A DNA stretch of 64,000 nt from the NCBI RefSeq assembly GCF_041333735.1, contig NZ_JBGKFB010000001.1:985001-1049000 (forward strand), in the 5' to 3' direction. This document shows positions 17,676-26,811 of the stretch, one piece after another. This stretch comes from Veillonella sp. Its GTDB lineage: Bacteria > Bacillota > Negativicutes > Veillonellales > Veillonellaceae. The notes beneath the pieces were generated by a model. That model was not told where the DNA came from, made no database searches, and saw nothing but the letters and a program-made list of their open reading frames with translations. The stretch's first letter is position 1, and the number at the start of each line of letters is the position of its first letter. A program made the position numbers and the translations under genes.

Positions 17676-20264
17676 ATGCTTATCAATCGTGAACAACAAC
17701 GCGTTATTGATGAAGTTGAACAGAATATCCTCTTGTTAGCGTCCGCTGGGACGGGAAAAACGAATACACTTGCTTATCGAGTGGCTCACCTCATCGAGGG
17801 CGGCTATGCGAAAGCGGAGAATATCTTGTGCATGACCTTTACGAATAAGGCGGCAAATGAGATGAAAGACCGCATTCAATCGCTCGTAGGCAGTCCTGCA
17901 AAGGCTGTGGAGGTTAGTACATTCCACAGCTTTTGCTTTTTCGTGCTCCAACAAGAGGGGAAGCGCAATGAAACCTTATATACGGATGTAACTATCTTTG
18001 ATGAAGAGGATTGTAAGGAATTGTCTGAACCGTATCGTCCAGGTAAGTTGCGAGAAATGTCCTTTGCCAACATCATCGGCATGGTAAAAGAATATCGCTC
18101 TCTATATGGGTTCTATTCTGATAATCTCGTAGGCGATTATAAACGAACTATTGATCGTTTGCAAAAGGAACAGCGTCCTGCTATTGAGCAACAGTTTTCT
18201 AGTTTTGGTAATGTTCTTTATAGTGAACTTCATGATTTCTTGAACCATGGTCACGAATGGATTGCTGCCTATGATGAAAGCTTAGCCTCTGTACATGGTC
18301 TAGATTTCACAGATCTCATTTGCGGTGTTCATCGCCTGTTCCAAGATCCTGTAGTTCGGGAGCGTTGGCGTAGCCGTTATAGTTATATCTCTGTAGATGA
18401 AATGCAAGATACGGGCATTCTAGAGTACAAGGTACTTGAAATGCTTTGGGAAGGTAATCACGTCCTATTATGTGGGGACTATTTCCAAACAATATACGAA
18501 TGGCGTGGGTCCGATCCATTCCGTTTACTCAAGCAATTTGATGCGGACTTTAAGCCTTTAAAAATCATTTTCTATGAAAATTACCGCTCTAACTGGACAC
18601 TCTTTACGATGGCTTTCAAAACATTGCAGAATATGTTCCCTGATCTGGTAGGATCTATTTATACTGAATTGCCTCGCGCCAATAGTGAAAGAAAGGGTAA
18701 GCCTGTTCTCATAAAAGGCTGTAAAAATAGCTATCTTGAGGGACGGTATATCTATGAAGCTATCTGCGCCTTGCCAAAGGATGCCAATATTGGCGTTTTA
18801 GTGCGGGATAATAAAAAGGCACAACGGCTGAGCGACTCCTTTGAACGCCTCAACAATGAAAAACCTGAAGACGAACGCCGTCATTTTATGATCATTGACG
18901 AGTTTAAATTCTTTAGACGCCAAGAAATCAAAGACGTTATGGCCTATTTCAAATTGCTCATGAACCCGAACGACTCTGTCAGTGCTAAGCGCATTATTAA
19001 ACGCTATGTTGCGGGTATTGGTGACGCTCGTATCGCCGCTATTGAAAGCCCTGAGACGCGTCAAGTAGGCTTAAATTTGACGGACTTTATGGATATGCCT
19101 ATTTTTGAAGCAGAGCCTTATGCCAAGCTCGTTAGTGGCTTAGAGAATCATGAGGTTGTAGTATACGATGTGGAAAGTACGGGCACTGATACATCTCAAG
19201 ACCGCATTATTCAAATTGCAGCTATTCGCATCGACGAAAATGGACAAGTGTTAGAGACCTTTGAATGCTTTATCAATCCAGGTGTACCTGTGGGTCAATC
19301 CGAAGAGGTGCATGGCTTCTCCGATGCGTACTTACAAGAACACGGCGAAGACCCAGCTACGGTGCTGCAAGCCTTTAAGGAGTTCTCCAAGGATGCCATC
19401 ATCGTTGGTCACAATGTAAACTATGATGTGACTATCTTTACCAACGAATTGGCACGGCATAATTTAGGAAATCCTGAATTTAAGGCTATCTACGATACAC
19501 TCGATATTTACCGTCGCTTCTATCCTAATTTGCCAAATCATAAATTGGGCTTCCTAGCTTCTGAGTTTCCTATCCATCATGAGCCTACGCATAATGCGAT
19601 GGACGATATCTTGGCCACAGCACAGCTTTTGAACTATGCGGTAAAAGAAAATATCGTGCCTACCACAACAGGTCGTATGGTAGCGATTAACAAATATAAA
19701 GCGGCTTTCACCAATATTGCGTCCCAAATGGCGACCTTGCGTAGAAAGGCCTATACAGAGCTACCAACGAAGTTATTGGCGTACATTATGAACCAAATGG
19801 GGGTTCTAGAATACTACAAATCCCATGGGGAATCGGCGAAGGTAGAGCATATACGGGATCTATATCGCATCATGGAAAAACTTGATGCTGCCTATGAAGG
19901 TCCAGCTGGTTTGGCTCGATTAAATCAAATCTTGCAGATGGCAGCCCTTACGGCAGGGGAGCCTGCCCAACAGGTACGTAACGAAGATCGCATTCCAATC
20001 ATTACCATACACCAAGCAAAAGGTAGCGAGTTTGACCACGTGTTCTTGGCAGGCCTCAATGAAGGAACCTTCCCAAGTCCTTTTGCTATTGCAGAAGGTC
20101 GTGAAGACGAAGAAAAGCGCTTGTTCTATGTGGCCATAACACGGCCTAAACAAGAGCTAATCATTACCTTTGAACAAACGAATATACGTGGACGAGCTGT
20201 TCAACCGAGCTCGCTACTTAACTATATGCCACGAGACCCTGAGCTCGTAGAAAGGAGATACTAA
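17676..20264 (+). CDS. UvrD/PcrA-like helicase with inserted DEDDh exonuclease domain
   Basis: An 862-residue superfamily 1A helicase carrying a second enzyme. Helicase motifs: SAGTGKT (Lys28), VDEMQD (Asp241, Glu242), GDYFQTIYEWRGSD, then after the insert TIHQAKGSEFDHVFLAG and LFYVAITRPKQEL. Between them, about residues 494-660, lies a DnaQ-type 3'-5' exonuclease with a full active set: Asp498 and Glu500 (YDVEST), Asp584 (HNVNYD), His639 and Asp643 (HNAMDD). The insert sits in the 2B region after the KRYVAGIGD segment. Unwinding and degradation in one chain suggests DNA repair or end processing. It lies between bofA and rluA in a tight operon. Confidence 0.88.
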   Translation: MLINREQQRVIDEVEQNILLLASAGTGKTNTLAYRVAHLIEGGYAKAENILCMTFTNKAANEMKDRIQSLVGSPAKAVEVSTFHSFCFFVLQQEGKRNETLYTDVTIFDEEDCKELSEPYRPGKLREMSFANIIGMVKEYRSLYGFYSDNLVGDYKRTIDRLQKEQRPAIEQQFSSFGNVLYSELHDFLNHGHEWIAAYDESLASVHGLDFTDLICGVHRLFQDPVVRERWRSRYSYISVDEMQDTGILEYKVLEMLWEGNHVLLCGDYFQTIYEWRGSDPFRLLKQFDADFKPLKIIFYENYRSNWTLFTMAFKTLQNMFPDLVGSIYTELPRANSERKGKPVLIKGCKNSYLEGRYIYEAICALPKDANIGVLVRDNKKAQRLSDSFERLNNEKPEDERRHFMIIDEFKFFRRQEIKDVMAYFKLLMNPNDSVSAKRIIKRYVAGIGDARIAAIESPETRQVGLNLTDFMDMPIFEAEPYAKLVSGLENHEVVVYDVESTGTDTSQDRIIQIAAIRIDENGQVLETFECFINPGVPVGQSEEVHGFSDAYLQEHGEDPATVLQAFKEFSKDAIIVGHNVNYDVTIFTNELARHNLGNPEFKAIYDTLDIYRRFYPNLPNHKLGFLASEFPIHHEPTHNAMDDILATAQLLNYAVKENIVPTTTGRMVAINKYKAAFTNIASQMATLRRKAYTELPTKLLAYIMNQMGVLEYYKSHGESAKVEHIRDLYRIMEKLDAAYEGPAGLARLNQILQMAALTAGEPAQQVRNEDRIPIITIHQAKGSEFDHVFLAGLNEGTFPSPFAIAEGREDEEKRLFYVAITRPKQELIITFEQTNIRGRAVQPSSLLNYMPRDPELVERRY

Positions 20265-21268
20265 TGGCGCGAAAAACACATCGTCCAGATGATATTTTGT
20301 GGACTGTCAATGCCGCAGATGTAGAGGCTGCACATAGTGAGAAACAAGATATTACACTTGGTGCAGTACTAGATACTCGATATCCTCGTAAGTCCTTAGT
20401 CAAGCTATTTGAGGAAAAACTAATCCATATCAACGGCCATAAGGCGACGCCAAAGGATGTTATCTCCGAATGTGACGAGATTTGGATTGCTATGGCGAAG
20501 GAAAAAATCGATTACGAACCAATTGAAATGGATCTACATATCCTATATGAAGATGATGATCTCCTCATTGTAGATAAGCCTGCTGGTGTGACAGTAAACT
20601 CTAAAGACCAAGTATCTCTTGCTAATGGTGTAGCATACTATTTTAAAGAGAATGGTATTAAGCGGAAGGTTCGTTTCTTGAATCGCTTAGATAGAGATAC
20701 GACGGGCTGTATCGTGATTGCTAAAAGCGGTTTAGCCCAAAGTCTTTATCAACAGCAAATGGACGATAATACCTTTGAAAAGTGGTATATGGCCACTGTT
20801 GAAGGTATTGTAGAAGCTGATGAAGACTCTTTAGTATTACCTATGGATCGTAGTACTGATGGTATTCATTATGAAGTCAATCCAAAGGGGAAGGAAACGC
20901 GTACCGATTTTTCCGTCCTATGTAGACATTCTTCACAGCCTGTGGATAACTCTGTGCATAAGTTGGTAAAATCTGTGGATATAGCTCAAGAAAATGTGGA
21001 TATAGAATTACAAAATGTGGATAAACATGGTGTAAATGTGGACAAATCTGTGCATAACTCATCAAAATGTGGATATACTGAGGTTTTAGTTCGTTTGTAC
21101 ACAGGGAAAACACATCAAATTCGTGTAGCTTTCAGCCATATAGGTCACCCTCTTGTAGGGGATACATTATACGGTGCACAACCGACAGGACAGCCTTTCC
21201 AATTGCGGGCTCAGAAGGTAGTATTTACACATATGCGCACAGGGAAACGCATTACGGTTACCGCGTAA
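20264..21268 (+). CDS. RluA-family pseudouridine synthase with repeat-encoded insertion
   Basis: A 334-residue RluA-type synthase. It has an S4-like N-terminal region (RKSLVKLFEEKLIHINGHKA), catalytic Asp143 in NRLDRDTTG and the C-terminal TGKTHQIRVAF. Its ATG overlaps the helicase stop by one base and has AGGAGA upstream. Compared with the paralogue at 5131-6003 it carries about 45 extra residues (226-272) in what should be a tight beta-hairpin loop. The insert reads as a seven-residue VD repeat and its DNA contains eight DnaA-box-like 9-mers. The catalytic core is intact, so the enzyme is probably active. Confidence 0.87.
   Translation: MARKTHRPDDILWTVNAADVEAAHSEKQDITLGAVLDTRYPRKSLVKLFEEKLIHINGHKATPKDVISECDEIWIAMAKEKIDYEPIEMDLHILYEDDDLLIVDKPAGVTVNSKDQVSLANGVAYYFKENGIKRKVRFLNRLDRDTTGCIVIAKSGLAQSLYQQQMDDNTFEKWYMATVEGIVEADEDSLVLPMDRSTDGIHYEVNPKGKETRTDFSVLCRHSSQPVDNSVHKLVKSVDIAQENVDIELQNVDKHGVNVDKSVHNSSKCGYTEVLVRLYTGKTHQIRVAFSHIGHPLVGDTLYGAQPTGQPFQLRAQKVVFTHMRTGKRITVTA
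20941..21076 (+). repeat. Cluster of eight DnaA-box-like 9-mers inside rluA-type gene
   Basis: Same-strand 9-mers: TGTGGATAA at 20941 and 21016 (exact DnaA box, reverse of TTATCCACA), TGTGCATAA at 20953 and 21049, TGTGGATAT at 20974, 20995 and 21068, TGTGGACAA at 21037. Start-to-start spacings are 12, 21, 21, 21, 21, 12 and 19 bases. Seven are read in one frame (GTG GAT or GTG CAT); the last is read as TGT GGA TAT, so the DNA word is kept while the protein word changes. A DnaA-binding or titration site is inferred, not shown. Confidence 0.8.
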
Positions 21269-21412
21269 TTTGATCTGATTACATTATTGTTAACAATAAA
21301 TCTGTCCTATATATTGTGAAGTCATAATACATTAAATATTCTAATTGAGAATTGAGAATTATTGATAATTCAGTAATTACAATAATTTTATAAAAATTTT
21401 TCAAAAAATATA

Positions 21413-21441
21413 ATGACAAATGATAATCGATAAGCTATAAT
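21413..21441 (+). promoter_or_regulatory. Promoter of the cation efflux gene
   Basis: ATGACA (21413-21418), 17 bases, TATAAT (21436-21441). A short leader hairpin, AAATCGA with TCGATTT (about 21453-21473), lies between it and the ATG. The rest of the 238-base spacer is A/T-rich with nothing else recognised. Confidence 0.65.
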
Positions 21442-21506
21442 AAGAACATAGATAAATCGATAGGCTTCGATTTGTAGCTTAGTGAAATGAATGTAAGAGG
21501 TGTAGT

Positions 21507-22631
21507 ATGATTTTGCAAGAAAATAGTGCAGCACGTAATCGGGGAATTACGCTTGCCAGTATAAAAGGTATTATAGGTAACGTCGTTCTCGTTATCTTTA
21601 AAATGATTGTAGGCCTTGCGTCTAACTCCATCGCTATCATCCTTGATGCGGTGAACAACTTAACGGATGTATTGTCCTCTGTATTGACCATCGTTGGTAC
21701 AAAATTAGCCGCTAAAGGGGCCGATAAGGAGCATCCTTTTGGACATGGTCGCATAGAATATATGACTACCATGGCAATTGCCTTCATCATCCTTGGTGCA
21801 GGTATCGGATCTCTTAAAGAATCTATTGATAAAATTCTTCACCCTGAGGTATCTACCTTTGATATTCCAAGCCTCGTTATCATCGCCGTTGCTATTGTGG
21901 TGAAAGTTGTGATGGGCCGCTATATCAAGGCACAAGGCGAGAAATACAAATCTGATGCGCTTGTAGCGTCTGGTATAGATGCGCTCTTTGATGCAGTAAT
22001 TACCTTTGCCACATTAGTATCTGCAGGCTTAGTATTCTTCTTTAACTTTGATATTCAAGGTTATGTTGGTGCAGTGATCTCTGTTTTGATTTTGAAAGCT
22101 GCTTATGACATTTTAAAAGAAATGTATAATCACTTGCTTGGTGTTCGTGCAGATGATAACTTAATCCGTGATATTAAAGAAACCATCGCTCAACATCCAA
22201 ATGTAGGTGGTGTATATGACTTGGTTTTGAATAGCTACGGACCTGGTGAAACAATTGGCTCTGTACATATTACCGTACCAGATACGATGACTATGGCTGA
22301 TATTCATCCTTTGACAAAAGGTATTGCTGTTCATCTTTATAAAAAATTTGGTATTAATATGACCGTTGGCGTCTATGCTGAAAACCAACCAAGTGTGGAA
22401 GTGCTTGAAATTAGACAAGCTCTTGACCAAGTTGTAAGCTTATATACACATGTTGTACAAGTACATGCCTTTTACGTACACGAAGAGAAGAAAGTTATCT
22501 ACTACGATATTATCTTTGACTTTGACGAAGAAGATCCACATGGTACATTAGAAAAAATTAAAGCAGAAATGCAAAAACGCTGCCCTGACTATGTACAATT
22601 TGCTATTGTAGATACAGACTTTAGTAACTAA
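21507..22631 (+). CDS. Cation diffusion facilitator metal efflux protein
   Basis: A 374-residue inner-membrane CDF exporter with about six membrane segments and a cytoplasmic C-terminal domain longer than in FieF. The metal-site motif in the second helix is DAVNNLTDVLSS and the loop HPFGHGRIEY follows, as in the family. The second site, GIDALFDA, is in the fifth helix. The Asp-rich helix-2 site (D-x6-D) is of the kind seen in manganese or iron exporters more than zinc ones, but the metal cannot be fixed from sequence. It has its own promoter and terminator, so it is a single-gene unit. Confidence 0.88.
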   Translation: MILQENSAARNRGITLASIKGIIGNVVLVIFKMIVGLASNSIAIILDAVNNLTDVLSSVLTIVGTKLAAKGADKEHPFGHGRIEYMTTMAIAFIILGAGIGSLKESIDKILHPEVSTFDIPSLVIIAVAIVVKVVMGRYIKAQGEKYKSDALVASGIDALFDAVITFATLVSAGLVFFFNFDIQGYVGAVISVLILKAAYDILKEMYNHLLGVRADDNLIRDIKETIAQHPNVGGVYDLVLNSYGPGETIGSVHITVPDTMTMADIHPLTKGIAVHLYKKFGINMTVGVYAENQPSVEVLEIRQALDQVVSLYTHVVQVHAFYVHEEKKVIYYDIIFDFDEEDPHGTLEKIKAEMQKRCPDYVQFAIVDTDFSN

Positions 22632-22638
22632 TAGAATA

Positions 22639-22703
22639 AAAAGGCTTTAACCGATAATCGACGAAATAAATTTCGCCAAGAAATGGTTAAAGCCTTTTCT
22701 TTT
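22639..22703 (+). terminator. Intrinsic terminator after the cation efflux gene
   Basis: AAAAGGCTTTAACC and its perfect complement (22685-22698) flank a 32-base loop that contains a small inner hairpin (CGAAAT/ATTTCG). T-rich sequence follows. Confidence 0.8.
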
Positions 22704-22876
22704 ATTAGGTTTGAGATATAGCTAAGAACGAGGTGGTACTATGTTGCGATGGAATCAAATAATTAAGAATAATGGTCCTGAAAAATAAGATAGGCTTGAT
22801 AATAAATAGCCTAATGCGTATAATGTATTGTATAAAATATAATTTGTTTAGGGAATCCTATCTGAGGAGAGATATA

Positions 22877-23449
22877 ATGAAGAAATTTGCTCTTACAACA
22901 TTAGCTGTAATGGCGGCCGTTGGTGTGTTGGCGGTTCAGCCTGCAGATGCGAAAAAGGTACAACAAGATCCTAGTATGGCACTTATTGATATGCCTATGA
23001 ATGATGAAATTCAGCAAGTCAATGGTGTATCTAAATCTGCAAATAAAGAAACACAACGTTTATCTAATAAGTTAGCAGATGCTACAAGAGTGATGATTAA
23101 GAAGAATTGGAAGACCATCTATATTAAAGCTGTACCTACAGGAGATAAAGCGGCTGTACGTTTCTATTACACAGATAAAAATGGTCAAGTATATAATGGC
23201 CAAGTCATTAGAAATACAGGCCTATCTAAAGGCAAATATATGACTGGTTCGTTGCGACAAGTTGAAGCGCTACAAGAATTAGTAAATCATTTACAACAAA
23301 ATGGTCAAGAGGTACCATCCTCCATTGATCTTATCATTACCCAAGGTGGATATCGTACTAAGACAATCTTTAATTATGGCGAAGATACAAGTAATTTACC
23401 TGCTTATCAACAACAGTTTGAACAACAAAACTTCCCTACTATGAAGTAA
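22877..23449 (+). CDS. Secreted protein of unknown function
   Basis: A 190-residue protein with a clear Sec signal peptide ending QPADA (about residue 25). The mature part is Lys- and Gln-rich with a central beta-rich segment (TIYIKAVPTGDKAAVRFYYTD). I do not recognise a family. GGAGAG precedes ATG 22877; upstream in-frame starts would put a non-signal extension in front and are rejected. It is transcribed alone between two terminators. Confidence 0.75.
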   Translation: MKKFALTTLAVMAAVGVLAVQPADAKKVQQDPSMALIDMPMNDEIQQVNGVSKSANKETQRLSNKLADATRVMIKKNWKTIYIKAVPTGDKAAVRFYYTDKNGQVYNGQVIRNTGLSKGKYMTGSLRQVEALQELVNHLQQNGQEVPSSIDLIITQGGYRTKTIFNYGEDTSNLPAYQQQFEQQNFPTMK

Positions 23450-23452
23450 GAG

Positions 23453-23482
23453 AAAGGCCCGTGCATAGCACGGGCCTTTTTG
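23453..23482. terminator. Bidirectional intrinsic terminator
   Basis: AAAGGCCCGTGC, a 3-base loop and the perfect complement, followed by T5. It sits between convergent genes and should serve both. Confidence 0.9.
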
Positions 23483-24925
23483 TTAGATTATGTAATCGTC
23501 AGAATCTTCTTTTTTAGGCTTTTTGTAAAGTTCTTTTACACCAGCCATCTCGATAAGTTCCTCACTGAGAGCGTCTTCATCATCTGTGTTAAGCATGGAG
23601 TAGAAGGCCCAGAGAATTACGAACCAAATTGGTGTAAACAAGAGGGCAATTCGAGTGTCTTCGTTTAAGGCGAGAATACCTAGAATGAAAACAAAGAACG
23701 CAAGGATGATGTAATTCATCACTGGGAATAGAGGCATTTTGAATTTAGATTGTGCCGCTAATTCAGGATTTTTTTTGCGATATTTAAGGTGACAAATAAC
23801 CATCATTGCCCAAATAAAGATGAAGCAGAATGTAGAGATAGATGTAATCATGACGAATACTGCTTCTGGCATTACATAGTTGAGTACAACTGTAATTAAT
23901 AGTACTGCAGCAGAGAAAATGGTAGCTTGGTATGGTACACTGCTGTGTGTTAAGCGGCGCATAGAGCTTGGCGCATGACCGCGTTTAGCAAGGGCGTAAA
24001 TCATACGGCCTGTACTAAAGATACCCGAGTTTGTTGCAGATGCAGCAGATGTAAGAACTACAAAGTTTACGATGCCTGCAGCGGCTGCAATACCAACTGC
24101 TGTAAATACGGCTACAAATGGGCTAGCAGATGGGTTGACGGCTGTCCAAGGATAAATACTCATGATGATAGCCAAAGAGCCCACATAGAACAAAATAATG
24201 CGTAATGGAATGTTGTTAATCGCCATAGGGATAACCTTTTCAGGATCCTCTGTTTCACCAGCTGTCAAACCTACGAGCTCGATACCTGTGAAAGCGAAAA
24301 CAACCATTTGGAATGATAAGATAAAGCCCATCGTTCCGTTCGGGAACCAGCCCCCATAATTCCACATATTACTAAAGGCGGCAACACCCGCATCTGTAGT
24401 AAAGCCTGTGACAATCATGATGATACCGATGATGATGAGGGAGATAATGGCGATTACCTTAATCAAGGCAAACCAGAACTCCATTTCACCGAAATATTTT
24501 ACAGCTGTTAAGTTCATTAATAGCAAGGCCACCAAGACGACAAGGGCCGGTATCCATTGAGGCAGCCATGGTATCCAGAACTGCATATAGAGGCCTACGG
24601 CTGTTAAATCGGCCATGGCTAGTGAAAGCCAACAGAACCAGTATGTCCATCCTGTGATAAATGCTGCTCGATCACCTAAATAATCTTCTACGAAATCGAT
24701 AAAAGAGTGGTGATTCAAGTTGGATAATAATAATTCGCCTAATGCTCTCATGATGAAGAAGCAGATAATACCTGTAATAAGGTAGGCGAAAATAATGGAT
24801 GGACCTGCCAAGTGAATGGCACGGCCGGAGCCTAAGAATAAGCCTGTACCAATGGCACCGCCAATGGCGAGCAACTGTACGTGCCGGTTCTTAAGTCCCC
24901 GTTTTAACTGATGCGTATCAGACAT
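23483..24925 (-). CDS. cycA: CycA-like D-serine/D-alanine/glycine or amino acid permease
   Basis: A 480-residue APC-superfamily amino acid/proton symporter with twelve membrane segments. It tracks E. coli CycA closely by eye: the N-terminal NRHVQLLAIGGAIGTGLFLG, LAGPSIIFAYLI, GWTYWFCW, KYFGEMEFWFA, FTGIELVG and VNFVVLTSAASATNSG segments all have counterparts there. CycA takes up glycine, D-alanine and D-serine; substrate range here is inferred from that resemblance. The C-terminal tail is acidic and lysine-rich. A hairpin in the leader may attenuate transcription. Confidence 0.83.
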   Translation of the reverse strand: MSDTHQLKRGLKNRHVQLLAIGGAIGTGLFLGSGRAIHLAGPSIIFAYLITGIICFFIMRALGELLLSNLNHHSFIDFVEDYLGDRAAFITGWTYWFCWLSLAMADLTAVGLYMQFWIPWLPQWIPALVVLVALLLMNLTAVKYFGEMEFWFALIKVIAIISLIIIGIIMIVTGFTTDAGVAAFSNMWNYGGWFPNGTMGFILSFQMVVFAFTGIELVGLTAGETEDPEKVIPMAINNIPLRIILFYVGSLAIIMSIYPWTAVNPSASPFVAVFTAVGIAAAAGIVNFVVLTSAASATNSGIFSTGRMIYALAKRGHAPSSMRRLTHSSVPYQATIFSAAVLLITVVLNYVMPEAVFVMITSISTFCFIFIWAMMVICHLKYRKKNPELAAQSKFKMPLFPVMNYIILAFFVFILGILALNEDTRIALLFTPIWFVILWAFYSMLNTDDEDALSEELIEMAGVKELYKKPKKEDSDDYII

Positions 24926-24963
24926 AGTAAAGACCTCTTTTCTACAAACTATCTACAAATATA

Positions 24964-24990
24964 AAAAGCCATGGATACCCATAGCCTTTA
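24964..24990 (-). other. Terminator-like hairpin in the cycA leader
   Basis: On the minus strand AAAGGCTATGG pairs with CCATGGCTTTT (two wobble pairs) around GTAT, then T-rich sequence, about 40 bases before the cycA ATG. It could be an attenuator. The rest of the 287-base gap to the next gene is A/T-rich with candidate -10 boxes only. Confidence 0.4.
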
Positions 24991-25212
24991 TAATCTATAG
25001 AATATATAAAACTATTTTCTTATAATACAGTATCTATTGTAAAAAGTCAAATGTATTTATACAGTAGACATATAGAAAGAAAAGTATTATTAATATACGA
25101 ATAAAAGAGAAATTATTCATAATTTTTAAAAGGATACTATGCCTTAAAAGGTTTAAAAAATTTGCTATAATAATACATAGATTATCTTTTACGTAAAACC
25201 GTGGAGGCTATT

Positions 25213-25725
25213 ATGAGACGACAAGACCGCAAGGTTACAGATATAGATGAAATTAAGGGCATTTTAAATAGTACTCGTATCATTCACCTAGGCATGATGG
25301 ATAGTGATTACCCTTACGTGGTGCCCTTACATTTTGGATATGAATTTATAGATGAGGTACTTTATATCTATGTACATGGCCATTATGAGGGAAAAAAGTT
25401 TAGTTTGATTCAAGCGAATCCACATGTATTTATTGAAATTGATGGTAGCGATGAAGCCCTCGTTTCAGGTGGAGATATACCATGTAAATATAGTTCGGTA
25501 TACTCTAGTGTGATGGGTCGTGGAGAGGCTACCTATTTAGAGTCTATTGATGAAAAATCTCATGGCTTACAAGTATTGATGAAACATCAGACAGGACGTG
25601 AATTTACTTTTACGGAAGCCATGGTAAACTCTGTGGGCGTAGTTCAAATTAAAATTGTCGACTATACGGCCAAAAGGCGAAGACAACTTGAACAAGATAC
25701 TATTATGCCTCCATTAACTAAATAA
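25213..25725 (+). CDS. NimA-like pyridoxamine 5'-phosphate oxidase-fold protein
   Basis: A 170-residue flavin-binding split-barrel protein of the NimA/pyridoxamine phosphate oxidase-like group. It has the N-terminal MRRQDRKVTDIDEIKGIL, then IIHLGMMDSDYPYVVPLHFGYE and YVHGHYEGKKFSLIQANPHVFIEID. Some relatives reduce nitroimidazoles to inactive amines, but most have no known substrate. ATG 25213 lies 6 bases after GGAGG. It is monocistronic with its own terminator. Confidence 0.83.
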   Translation: MRRQDRKVTDIDEIKGILNSTRIIHLGMMDSDYPYVVPLHFGYEFIDEVLYIYVHGHYEGKKFSLIQANPHVFIEIDGSDEALVSGGDIPCKYSSVYSSVMGRGEATYLESIDEKSHGLQVLMKHQTGREFTFTEAMVNSVGVVQIKIVDYTAKRRRQLEQDTIMPPLTK

Positions 25726-25734
25726 TGACACAAC

Positions 25735-25781
25735 AATCCTATTGAACTCTATTATGATATAGCGTTCAGTAGGATTTTTTA
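25735..25781 (+). terminator. Intrinsic terminator after the NimA-like gene
   Basis: AATCCTATTGAAC pairs with GTTCAGTAGGATT (25764-25776) and a T run follows. Confidence 0.8.
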
Positions 25782-25959
25782 TATCGAACCTAAGCATTAG
25801 ATACATTATTTGGTTGTGACGATGCTTTCACAAAAGGAAAGATAAAAGTTTTATGAAGTAGCTAGAGCTACAGAAACGGTAGCTTGATTTTGATATAAAT
25901 AAGAAAATATATCATTATATGTGTGGAGTATATTATAAATTTTTGTAATAGGAGAGAAT

Positions 25960-26721
25960 ATGAAGAAAACTATAGGTAAATCCATTTTAGCTGCTATAGC
26001 TGTGGTTTTAGTATCTATAAGCTATGTATCCGCAGATACTGTTGCTCAGTCTGTATCGATTAATCATTCTGAGGCCGCATCTAAGTCTAAAAATGTTACG
26101 CCAAACATGAATAATGCTTCTCCAATTAAACAAATACCAAGAATGCAATTAGTAGGCTGGCCTATAATGACTCAAGACAGTGCTCGTAACTTTAAGGGGA
26201 TAGCAGAGGTTACTCACAAATTGCCGTATGAGGCTGAGGCACCTAGTTATATACCTTTTGGATATCAGCTTTATACAGCACGTCTTGATCGAAATGATGT
26301 GCTAGAGGTTGTATATTACAAAAGAAATGCACCTATCTATCAGGCTGGGAAAAAATTTATTACTAATGTTATGGCCTATCGAATGGGATACTCCTTGGAT
26401 ACCGTAAGAGATACAGCGTATATTCCTGCAGAGTATAAGGACTATGAATGGTCTGAAGAAGGTGAATCGGGCAAGGTGTATTATACAGGTAAGCCAGGAG
26501 TACAATTGATCCGTAGCATTACGTGGACGGAAGGTGGCATGGCGTACTCCTTATTCTTCTTAGAACCTGTGAAAGCAGTTGATGCTGAATTCTATAAGGA
26601 ACATGTAGTGCCTGTAAAAAATATAGATAGCTCACGTTATGAATTATTAGGAAACTATCCGGTTACGAAGATTTCAAACAAAACAATTGATGAATATAAT
26701 AAAGAACGAATGATTCCTTAG
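25960..26721 (+). CDS. Secreted protein, DUF4367-like, copy 1 of a tandem paralogue array
   Basis: A 253-residue exported protein with a Sec signal peptide ending SYVSA (about residue 25). The folded part contains APSYIPFGYQLYTARLD, then NDVLEVVYYK, YRMGYSLDTV, IRSITWTEGGMAYSLFF and AEFYKEHVVPVKNID. The PSYxPxGY element and general plan resemble DUF4367, a domain found in extracytoplasmic proteins of Firmicutes; this is a visual match only. Two paralogues follow directly. Its role is unknown. Confidence 0.75.
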   Translation: MKKTIGKSILAAIAVVLVSISYVSADTVAQSVSINHSEAASKSKNVTPNMNNASPIKQIPRMQLVGWPIMTQDSARNFKGIAEVTHKLPYEAEAPSYIPFGYQLYTARLDRNDVLEVVYYKRNAPIYQAGKKFITNVMAYRMGYSLDTVRDTAYIPAEYKDYEWSEEGESGKVYYTGKPGVQLIRSITWTEGGMAYSLFFLEPVKAVDAEFYKEHVVPVKNIDSSRYELLGNYPVTKISNKTIDEYNKERMIP

Positions 26722-26811
26722 CAGATAAACTGATGTTATACAAATTGTATTTTGAAGAATATATTGTGTAATAGCGGTAGAATTTGTAATCCCTTATAAA
26801 GAGGAAAAAAT

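Noticed and set aside
20877..21113. Minus-strand frame with recurring YPH residues
   Set aside because: It is the reverse reading of the DnaA-box-like repeat inside the pseudouridine synthase gene and has no start signals.
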